Assembly: GCA_029962745.1 (NCBI GenBank)
Contig: CM057165.1
Location: forward strand, 4,814,709 to 4,878,708
Direction of reading: 5' to 3'
Origin: Echinometra lucunter
Lineage: Eukaryota; Echinodermata; Echinoidea; Camarodonta; Echinometridae
DNA length: 64,000 bases
Part shown: positions 1-12,000 of the stretch, piece by piece
Position numbering within the stretch: position 1 is the stretch's first letter
Layout: every line of letters starts with the position of its first letter
The notes under the pieces: model-generated
What the model was told of the DNA's origin: nothing
Database searches by the model: none
The model's input: the letters and a program-made list of their open reading frames with translations, nothing else
Position numbers and translations under genes: made by a program

Positions 1-15
1 TTTTTTCATCTTCAG

Positions 16-3000
16 TCCTAATGCAGAAAACCTTGTATCTGTTCCTGAAAACACCATCTATTCTTTGAAAGAAGCTGCTAACCATGTGAGTAATCAACCT
101 AACAGGATATGTATTTATTTATTCATTTATTTATGTTTTATTTATTTAGGTATTCATTTATTTCTTTTTGTATATTTATTCCTTTCTTTATTTATACTTA
201 TTCCTGTGTGTATTCATTAATGTATTTATATGTGATATATTTGTTTTTTCATTTATTTATTTATTTAATATTCTTTATGCATATCAAACACAAATACAGC
301 AGATACAGTTTACATGAATTAGTTCTTTGAGTGAAAAGAAAAAGAAAAGAAATGAAAGAGGATTATTTATATACTCTGAAAGAAGAAGCAGAAAAAGGAA
401 ACAGAAAGGTGAAAAGGTGCCTTAACGTTCACCAGATATTAAAAGTCTTGATAAGAATAAGTATAGTAAATTAAACAAAGTGCAATAAAGAAAATATCAA
501 TTACGGTGTGAACATGAATGAAGACATCCTTCAAGTTTTTTTTACCTTAGAATTCAAGCATCTTTGAAATGAGAAAACGCTTTTACGGCCACTTTAAAAG
601 AATGCATGGTTTGCAAATTATCAGTATTTTGCAGGAAGAGATTGCCAAACATTTAAAACATGCATCCGTATCACCAGCGTAAATCCACTTTGAGGAGTGG
701 GGGGGATGATCGACTTTTTTGACAATTTTTTTTTTCTGTCGATCTCACACTTAAGTATAAACGCACCCCCTCACCCACCCGCACAGACCCCCTTACACAC
801 ATTCTAATACATGTATTTATTTTACGAGCGAGCGAGCCAAAAATAACCACTTTTCTGGTTTTCAGTCGTATTTTCAAATAGAAATTCTAAAATATGATGG
901 TTGTTTATGACAGATTATCAAAAATTTTACTAACTGATTAAAATATATTTTCTTCCTTAAAAAGTGGGGGGGGGGGGGATATATACGCCATCCCCCCTCT
1001 CCAAAAAGTGGGTGGATATGTCCCCCCATCCCCCCCCAGGATTTACGCCAATGATCCATACATGTATATTCAATGACTGAAAGTCTTTTCTTAAGGCTTG
1101 TTTAGATTGACAGACCCCCACGACAAAGCCCCACGGTTTTTTTTTTTTTTAGTGTTTAGATATTGTACAGCAAACAACGCTACTTATGTTAATAAACGTG
1201 CTTTAATCTGTCAACGCTCAAATAAAAGATATTTGTAGAAAGTTGCGCTGGCAAACTCTTATTTTGCGCTAACCTTTTAAGAATTTGATTGGTCCACACC
1301 TTTTTGCCACCGGGAGGCCAAAAATATGCCTCTTGCCTCACCTTATTTTTTTTTTTGCCGCCTCATATCCCATTCACTTCTACACAAAAAAACTGCGGGG
1401 GGTAGTCATCGGGGTTTGTCGCGTCGTATCTGAACAAGCCTTTAACCCATTCATGACAGAGGTCCACATTTTGTGGTTTGGCCTAATATCTTTTGATGCA
1501 AAGCCCTAAATATACCAAATACATGAGCAGAAAGAGCAACAAATTCTACCAAACTGTGCCCATTTTGGTTACGTCAATATTCGTTGTTTGCTGCTGAAAA
1601 TTTTTTAAAGGAAAATAAGCATTAAAATCCTTAAATTGGCAATGTGACAGAAAGTTTAAAATCACCGTTTTCCCCTGCAAATTGGCAACTTTTTGACTTC
1701 TTATTATAATTTCTGTCAATTTATATTCATTTCAGATACATGACATTTCGTAAGAAAAATGTAGCAATAAAATGAAAATGTTGGTCTTGCCATTTTGAAG
1801 AATAAAAGCTGATCAAATTAGGCTTTAAATAATTCCTGTCACGAATGGGTTAAGGGTAAGAATTATCCTGTCATGCTATTTACAATGTAAAATAATATTT
1901 GACATTTTCAGATATCTTTGCTTGTGATTAATTTGTGCATAAATCTGTATTATAATAGTATGAATAGAAAACTTGTTATGAAATTTTGATATTATTTTAA
2001 ACAATTGTGTTTTGTGTGTGTTTTTTTTTTTAAATGGTAGTTTTGCAAACACATGTAAGAAAAGGCTATCAGTGTTCACTTAAAATTTTCTGTTATCTTG
2101 GCCAGTCTCCCTTTAATACCCTACTTATTCATCATACCAGTACATTTCTGAGTATTTAATTGTACCCAGGAAAATATGCATTAAAATCCTTAAATTGGCA
2201 ATGTGATAGAAAGTTTAAAATCACCGTTTTTCCCCTGCAAATTGGCAACTTTTTGACTTCTTATTATAATTTCTGTCAATTTATATTCATTTCAGATACA
2301 TGACATTTCGTAAGAAAAATGTAGCAATAAAATAAAAATGTTGGTCTTGCCATTTTGAAGAATAAAAGCTGATCAAATTAGGCTTTAAATAATTCCTGTC
2401 ACGAATGGGTTAAGGGTAAGAATTATCCTGTCATGCTATTTACAATGTAAAATAATATTTGACATTTTCAGATATCTTTGCTTGTGATTAATTTGTGCAT
2501 AAATCTGTATTATAATAGTATGAATAGAAAACTTGTTATGAAATTTTGATATTATTTTAAACAATTGTGTTTTGTGTGTGTTTTTTTTTTTAAATGGTAG
2601 TTTTGCAAACACATGTAAGAAAAGGCTATCAGTGTTCACTTAAAATTTTCTGTTATCTTGGCCAGTCTCCCTTTAATACCCTACTTATTCATCATACCAG
2701 TACATTTCTGAGTATTTAATTGTACCCAGTACCAGTACTTTGAACATTCCTTTCATCTCTGTAGGGAGCTGATTTTGTTGAGTTTGATGTCCATAGCACC
2801 AAAGATGGTTTTCCAGTCCTGTTTCATGATTTCCAGTTCTCCCTGTGCATGCAAGAGGTAAGCCTGTCATTTCGACTTCAGAACTATGAAAACTGATAAA
2901 AAAACAGAATCGCCCAACCTGAGGGTAATTATGTGTGGATCAACTCTTACACAATTTCACCCCTTTATTCATCTACCCTGATTGATGTAGTTCCTTTTGA

Positions 3001-6000
3001 TGTAAATTGTGATCATGATCGGGTGAATATTTACCAAGTTTGAATTGAAATTGCCCCAAAGTGGTTTAATATGTAATTACCTTTCATGCTCTGACTTTCC
3101 CCTCAACATTTTTGATTTTGCGATTGCCCCATGTGATTTCCCCTTTTGCTTTTGTTTCTAACATTGTTCAACATTTTGATAGTATTTGATGTGATTTTTT
3201 TTTCAAGAGTATCTGAGTTAATTTATCATTACACACATCCCTACTGAATTTCAGTTGTCAGTAGAGTCCATAGTTTTCTGTGATATGGAAAACAGAAAAA
3301 TTTTATGGAATTCGGGAGGAAAACAGAATTCACAGAATTTCACGGAAAACATGATTTTTTAGGCCCCAAACTTTGAATTACGAAAAATATAGTGAAAAAC
3401 ATGAAAAACAAAGCAAAATCCAATAAAACAAAACCATGCATCAGCGAAAAATCTGGATCAAACCTGTTTGCAGTGTCCGAGCGTATGTCCATGAAGCTTC
3501 AATTGTGTCTGCATGTAGGCCCATATTACATGTAGTGTGTATATATTAGGGTAACTTACTTTAAAAGATTTTTACTATTTAATTGCTTTGTCATATGTTT
3601 TGTACATGTCACCGGAGAACGCACAATTTGAAGTTAAGAACTCCAAAGAACATGGAATTTCCATTTTAGAAAACGGAGCACTGAGGACTCTACTTATCAG
3701 TGATTACCAGTCACGTAGATAGCTCCCTGAAACCTCTGATAGCCTTTGAAACATGGGACACGCAGAAGTACATAGAGTCCCTGAGATGGTCAACTTTAGC
3801 TGAAGGCATGTTCGTGAGCTAATGGTTTTTACCTAGATATAACCATGTATCAGTCTGTAACTCTTAACCTACCTCACTCTTTGAGTATCAGTATGTCTTA
3901 TCATGCCAATAGATAATGATCTAACCAATTATTCGCCTGCATTGAGTGAGGGATTACATGTATAAGGTACTGCAACATTTTTTAAATTTCCCATTTATGC
4001 TGTTCAACTTTGCATGATTCCTGATCATACTCAATCTTTCTGGATGCATGCCAGATGTGCACTATATTTTAGTTTGAATAGAAAAGGGGGGAAATTATGA
4101 GTCTGTTTTCATTATTCTGTCCTCTTTAGCCCGGCAGTTCAAAGAATATGCTCATTGCAAAGCTTGCCATCAAGGATATGACTCTGGAACAGCTAGGTAC
4201 AATTAGAGTAAGTGCCACTTGGTATTAATATGCATTGTCAGAGGTCATCATGCTGCCTTTTAAATGCACAGAAATTAAGATAATACAGCATTTTAGGTGG
4301 AATTCCCAGACAAGCCTCCAATTTGTTATGTTCTGGCACTTGGAAAAATTCTTTTTAACCCCCACATCTTAACACTATCCATATCAAATCAGTAAGAGCA
4401 AATGAAATATAGAGAGGATTTGCCTAAGATTCTGTGTCTTTGATGATAGCATGATGATGACGTCACCTACACAAGCATCAGTCAAAGACAATCTGTTTGG
4501 ATACTGATAATACTTTTATTTGTAAATTTTTTCCAAAACAGATGTGTCATACCTTTTACTCACTAGTTATCACAGATTTTCTCCAATTTCTATCTAATGT
4601 ACAGAGGTAGGATTTCATAATTCTGACTTTCTTCTGTGGCTTTAAAAGTTTGTAAATAGCTAATGAAGGGTATCTGCTAAAGAGAACCAGGAACAATGAA
4701 GGACTGCACCATTTAAATGGATTTTCTATATGGAATAATCAGCATCACTTTTTCAACACTTCTACATTTCATGTACCATCCATTCTCACTCATTTCTTGT
4801 CTCTGCTTTATTTGCTTACGAGTCCTTTTTCTGATCTCTACCTTTAAACAGAAACTAGCTCCCGTTGGGAAAGGGACAACAGGTTAGTTTTCTTTTGTTG
4901 TTGTTTTTTTGTTTGTTTTTCCTGGTGCATGATGAATAATACATGTAAATGATTATATTTCGTCTGTATGTAGGAAAGGAAATTAGATGACCAATTTTTT
5001 TGTAACTACATGTAATTTCACTGTGTTGTAAAGAATTTTAAATCATCTGTCAGTTTTAAATCGTCTCCTTGTTTGTTTTTTTTTTCTTTTTATTGTGAAA
5101 ATTTGGAAAGGAATACTTGACAGTATCATAGAAATTTGGCAGTGTGAAATGGCATGTAGATCATGTGGCAACCTTTCTCAGTTATTTTTATACCATTCAC
5201 ACCCCAATGGTTTTTTTTCAAACAGGAAAGTGTAAAAGCTGTGATTATGCATGATAATAAGTATTTATCATCTTGCAAATTTTCAGTTCACTTAGAGAAA
5301 TGGAAAGCAATGAATATTTCCCATTATGTACTTGCTGAATTGTAGAATATATACTTTTCATTTATATATGATTTGTGATTTATTGTTCTGAAATGGATAT
5401 ATTTTGATTATTGAAGTGAAGCAATAAAATCTGTAATGATAATGAAAAAAAAGTATTTATCATCTTTGAAAGAAAGTGCTTCAAATTTTCATTTTCTATT
5501 TCATTTCACTTTTATCTTCCTCCTCAGATTTTCTTTGTGAAACTATCATTTCGGTTGAAGAAGATGCACTAGCCTTCGGTGAACTTCAGACAGTAAGAAA
5601 ACCTGGAAATTGTCAGATGAACTGTAAAGTAAATTCGTCGCTTGGCTGGCAGAATGGAGTTAACAGGCGCACAAGACAAAACCCTGGCTGGCAGAAGGGT
5701 GTTAACATGCGCACACACTGTAACTTTCGCGTAGTGCGCACTCGAGCTAACTCTGTTTTGCCAGCTGGGGGGGGGGGGGATGTATTAAATCGCGAATGCA
5801 CACGAGGTTAACGCCCTTCTGCCAGCCGTGCGACGAAGTACACCCCTTTTTGTTTGTACAAAGTATTCTTTATTTCAAGATATATTTATTATTTCTCACC
5901 ATTTGTTTGTGTCTGCTTTATCTCAAGAATGGCTTTTGTAAGTTGAGTAGTAGCCTAGCCCCCAGCCCAGCTGTATACATCTCTTTTTGTTTGTACAAAG

Positions 6001-9000
6001 TATTCCTTATCATAATATCTATTTATTATTTCTGACCATTTGGTTGTGTCTGTTATTTCTCAAGAATAGCTTTTTCAAGTTGAGTAGTAGCCCCCCACCT
6101 GAACCCCTATGAATTCCGCTTTTCTGATCATATGATTGTGATTCTTTGATTTTTAACTTTTTTCTTCACAATCTTGTTCCATATACAGGCCCTGCAGTCT
6201 GTTCCAGTGCACTGTGGTTTTGATATAGAAATCAAGTACCCTATGGTCTGTGAGGTATGTTTCATTGGAATTTCCTTCCTAACTTTCAAAATCATTCTGA
6301 AGTATTGCAGTCTAATTGAAGCATACATGTGTGTGATGGTCATAGATTTGTTGGCTGATGTGGAATGACTATCAAGTTGTTGTATCTCTTAATCTTCGGG
6401 GTCTCAGTTTGACCCCCCCCCCCCCCAAATTAAAGAAGGACCTTCATGTGCATTGTGCTGTGGACATTCAGTCTGATCATCATCTGCAGTGTCAGTTCAT
6501 AAACTATGCCCATGAGTACAAAAGGTCCCATATTGACATTGTCAATCACTTGTGACGATCACTACCCCACTTCTCTTCCTAAATTGCAAATCCCTGAAAA
6601 AATAACAAAATTCATGTTCCAGGGGGTGTTTCATAAAGCTGTTAGTAAATCTATGCATGACTCTATGAGCGACTTGAACGTTAAGTGCCAAAGGGGATGC
6701 CCAGAGATTTTTCTGATGTTTTGATAGTGTGACTGCATTTAATACCCATAATCTCAATTAAATTGTGGCAAAAGATATACTTCCCAGTAAAAATGTTTGT
6801 AATCAATAGAAATGTTAATCTATGTCTGCATAATTCACCTTTAGCTGATGCAATTTTTATAATGACTGAGATTCCCATTTGGCTTACTATATTAAATTTG
6901 TTCGTAAAGCCATTTGTAACTTTACGAACAGCTTTATGAAACTCCCCCCCCCCCTCTACATAGCATGGGACCTTTATGCTTGGAGATGAGTCAAGCATTG
7001 GGTGCTACCCCAAGAGTGGCCAGTTGTGACACCCCCCCCCCCTTTTCTGCCATGTCCTCTTCTGTATCTTAAAGAGCTAGAGTTTTGATAAGCATCTTGG
7101 CCAGTTTTCAGTTACTCCTTCATCTCTCCTTTCCTTCTCATTCCACTCTCCTTAATCCTTCACATATTAAGCACAGTTTTATGTCAGTATGACACACATT
7201 TTGGTTATTTGAATCTTTTTGGAACCAGCAGATATCACAGCCTTTAGTTTTCTATTCATCTGTTAACAGAAGTCGGGCCCCGAGTATGACGGGACCCCTA
7301 TGGACATGAACCAGTCTCTGGATGCTATCCTGCAAGTGGTCCTCAAGTATGGCGGAGAGAGAAGGATCTTCTTCTCGGCCTTCAACCCTGATGTCTGTGC
7401 AATGTAAGCACTTCATAATTCTTTGTTTGTTGGTTATTTATTTATTTATTGTTATATGAAAATTGACCAGCAGCACAGGCTGAAAGGATCAATTTACATG
7501 TGAAATATAGTGAATACATATGATTACTTTGCAGTCAAAAATACAAAAATAGCATAATTATGAACAAAACGTAAGTGCAAAGACTTTAATTCAATCCATG
7601 TGCCTACACAGAAGATAACAGTAGAGAATTGGGAGAGAGATATAAGAACAGAGTAGTAGCAGAGGAGAGAGGAAAAGAGAGGGAGAGAAGGGGGTAGATG
7701 GTAGAATGAGACATTGTATGCAGAATTCACAAGTAAATCTTTAGACAATAATGGAAAAAACAAAGTTACACATTTGCTAAAATGTATTGACTATGCATAT
7801 TTAACAGAGTGAGTTCATGCACAATAAAGCATTTAAAGAGAAGAAAAAGTCAATTTTGTACAAGTAAGAAGATAGAAAAAGAGTTTGTTTTACCTGACTG
7901 CTAAGAAAGCATACCTGCTTGTAAGTAAGCAGCCAGAGGACTCTCCAAGGGACCAGGTACTGAGGATTAATGCCTTGCCAAGGGTGCATGGGTCACCGGA
8001 TTACGAGACCAGAGGTGTGTCACAACACTCTGCACAAAGTTACACATGACGTTAAGAGTGACTTGAATAGGAAAGCCATATGGGATTCTTGACCATATTA
8101 AGTCACATGAGCTAAAGTTGAAATATCTAATTGTGTAGATTTTCATTATCATTATTAACAAAATATTTTTAGTGCTAAGTATAGTTTTGGTCAACAATTT
8201 GATTGAGATTATGGGAAATACAGTCACACTTAAAATAAGAAAAGAACTTTGGGCATTCCAGTTGGCTCTTCATAGTTAAATAGTTCTTAAAGTGATTACA
8301 CAATGGTAAAAAATATTTTGATATATGATCAAGAATAGAATTCTTAGAAACATTACATTAAAAATAAGATGATTTTCAATCGAAATCAATGCATTTTGGC
8401 TAATTTTATCATAAAAAGTCAAGAGCTGACCCAAAAATTTGAGGATGAGGTATGACGTAAAAGTGGGTACCCAGCTTCGCGCATTGCAGTTGTGCTGCGC
8501 GCTAGACTGTACAATATGTATTAGACCTTGCGCGCACTTTGCTATAAGTGCGCGACAAGGTACCCACTTTGACGTCATTTTGACGTAAAAGTGGGTACCC
8601 AGTTGAAACTGGGACACAGCTGAGAGGTCAAAAATATCCTGGAATCTTACCACATTTGGGGGTTTCCTTGGCAACACGACTTTTAAAAAAAACTTTAGGC
8701 AGATGATTTTCTGCTAACAAAATCATGCTCTTTCAAATGAGCTAACATTGTTTCAGCATTGGGTACCCCCTTTAAAGTCATGCTCTGCACACCCCAGTGC
8801 TTTACCGACTGATCTATCATGCCTCTGTCAACCAAAGATAACAATGAGATGCAAAATGAACTTCAATTCTCCAGGACCTATAAGCATATTTCACTTGTCT
8901 GATGTGAAAAGTAATTTCATAAATTATAACCCTTTGTAAAACCTTCATGACCCTGTGGCTGTAAATTGGCATTATTGTAATAGTGTCTTCTGAGTTTGAA

Positions 9001-12000
9001 GGGTTAATCTGTAGATCTCTGAACTAAACATTAAACTTTTAAGATCAGTTTTTGCATTGATGGTGTCTTTTCTGGATATTTTATTACAGGATTCGACTGA
9101 AGCAGTCCAAGTACCCGGTCATGCTGTGTAACTTTGGTAGAACTGCCCTCTACGAGTCGTACACAGATCCGAGAAGTGTTTCTGTGGAGAACTGTATCCT
9201 CACATCGTGTGCCTATCAGATCCTGGTAAGGGTTTTTAAGAGTAATCCCTCATTGAGAACCAGGTTCTAGGTAACTCATGATATTCTAAGCAATCTTTTG
9301 GTTCTGTGAAATGCCTTCTGAAAGTCCTACGTCACTTGCCATTTACTACAGTGAGGGCATGGTCCTAGGACTGAGGCTTACTGTCACTAGAGTCTTTAAC
9401 TTGTGGAGTGCGCTGGGGATGGTCACTTCTCTGAATTCTAAAGAAGAAAAAAAGCATGTGCCAAAAGAAGATAATACAAACATTTTTTAGTATTCTCCTA
9501 TGTGCACTTTGATGTGCACTTCAAAGAAAGAGAGATTCTCAAGTACCCATGTCTCCCACTCTGTAAAGGTCGTCATTGGCTTGTCCGGAATTAGTCTAGT
9601 GGTCTGGCCAGTCTGCTTCGTATGCTTGTATACCAAGTTTTCAAGTGATCAACAGTCTTTCTCATCTCCAAATCCTCTTCACGCCATAGTACCTGTTTCT
9701 TCCGAGTGTTTTTGTAGTCTTTTAAAGTTTTTGTTGTAGAATTCATGGTGTACCGTGAGTCACTTCAAAAAGTTCTCTTCCTCAACCTCTGAGAGGGTAG
9801 CTGAGGTCTTTTCTTTTCTTTTTTGTTCCTGGACATTACTCCTAGTCCCTGATGCATGTGAATCACTTGATTCTGCCATGGCATCATCAGGGACAGGGTC
9901 AGTCTGCAAGATGAGCACCTTGATCGGGAGATGGGGGCTTGCACCCCTTAGTTGCCTTTTTCTTTTTAAAGGAGAATGCAACCCAGACAACAGTGTGCTT
10001 CCAATGAATGAAAAAGAACAAGACGAGTAAACGGTGAAAGTTTGAGGAAAATCGGACAATCTGTTCAAGAGTTATGAACTTTAAAAGTTTAAGTAAATCC
10101 TTATTATGGGGATCCTTGAATTGGCAACTTTGCCAGCATCTGTGATGTCATCGTGGACAACTCTCCATTCATTTTGTACACAGAATATAACATTTTCTTT
10201 ATTTTCAAGAAAAATATAAATTCTTTTGATTTCTTGTTTGAGTATGACATGACTATATCAATTCTGCAAGCATTTTGGGATAAATTATGCTGATTCCTGA
10301 CTTGAAATTTCATATAAATCAATTTTTTGGGAAAAATTATGTACAATATGAATTGAGAGTTGTCCACGATGACATCACAGATGCTGGCAAAGTTGCCAAC
10401 TCAAGGATCCTCATAATAGGGATTTACTGAAACTTTCAAAATTCATAACTCTTGAACAGATTGTCCAAATTTGCTCAAACTTTCACTGTTTACTCTTCTT
10501 GGTCATCTTTATTCACTAAGAGCACACTGATGCCTGGGTTGCATTCTCCTTTAATATAAGTCATGATGACTTCTGGTGCAACATTCTTCATTTTCATAGA
10601 GATTGAATCGGCTGTTTGTGCATCTGTTTTTATATTGATCATTTGTGAAATCTTGCTGATCCTTCATAGCCCTATAGCAATTTTTCATCAGTCTTTCATG
10701 CAAATCACAATTAGGGCGAGATGGGTCATGAGATGTTAAACAGTCTTTGATATATGTTGGTGTCTGGTCATGAAAGGCTTTAAAAACAGATATTAGTATT
10801 ATGAAGAGAATTCTTTCTTTTGTGGGAAGCCAGTGGAGAGATTTAAGTAGAGGACTAGGGTCATGACATCAGTCTAGCTTAAAGATAATGCGAGCTGCTC
10901 AGTTTGGTAAACTTTGCATCTGCTTCAAATATACCTGGGGAACAGATGTTAACAAGCAGTTGCGGTAGTCCAGTCTAGACAAAGGTTATTCCAAAATTTG
11001 ACAAAAACTGCCAGTTTATACATGAAAATAGTGATCATGACTTTGATGATGACTTACAATCAAATCACTTTTGTTCAAGAAAAGCACAACATACTGCGTT
11101 GGAAATGCACTTGAAATTTTCAGTGAATTTTTCTCTTTTTCTTCTGATGTATGATGTGTTAACCTCCCATTCTGGGTTTAAAGATAATGCAGAAATATCA
11201 CTAAAAGGAGACTATGGGTTGATTCATATCTTGCTATTGCAGGGATTGTGTGGCCATTGTGAGGACTACATCAAGGAACCTAGCCTAGTGGAAGCATGCC
11301 ACAGCAAGGGTTTGGTGCTGATGTGCTGGGGAGAGGGAACAGTAGATTCCAAGGCCCGGCAGAAACTTTCAGAGATTGGAGTTGACGGTGTCATACACGA
11401 CAGGTAAATAGAGGCTTGTTCATCTATAAAGCGGCAAACCCACTGGAGTTCCTTTTTGTCATTCTAGCCTTTTTTTGGTAATCACACTTTTCTGAATCAC
11501 AACAACATAGAGTGTATGATAATAATAATAATAAAAATAACTTTCGATTTATTTAGCGCATAATAATTAAACCTTAATTCTCTATGCGCTTTACACTAGA
11601 AAGAAAAATGTATGGTTACATAATTATCTACGAGGACAAGCACAAACAATAAATTACATTACACTATTGCTGGAAAAGGTATGTTTTTAAAACTCCTTTA
11701 AAATCATTAAGAGAAGTTACATTCCTAATAGATAAAGGCAGAGAATTCTACAGAGCTGGGGCTGAAACTACAAAGGATCGGTGTCCATAAGTATGCATAT
11801 TAACAGGGTGTGTTGCAAGGAGTTTTTGTGATGAAGATCGAAGTGTACGTATTGGATTGTGTCTATGTATAAGATCTGATTTATAAGATGGAGCAAGATT
11901 ATTCTGTGCTTTAAAACACATGATAAGAATCTTAAATATAACACGTTTTTCGATGGGTAGCCAGTGGAGTTTCTTTAAAAGAGGAGTGATGGAATCTCTT

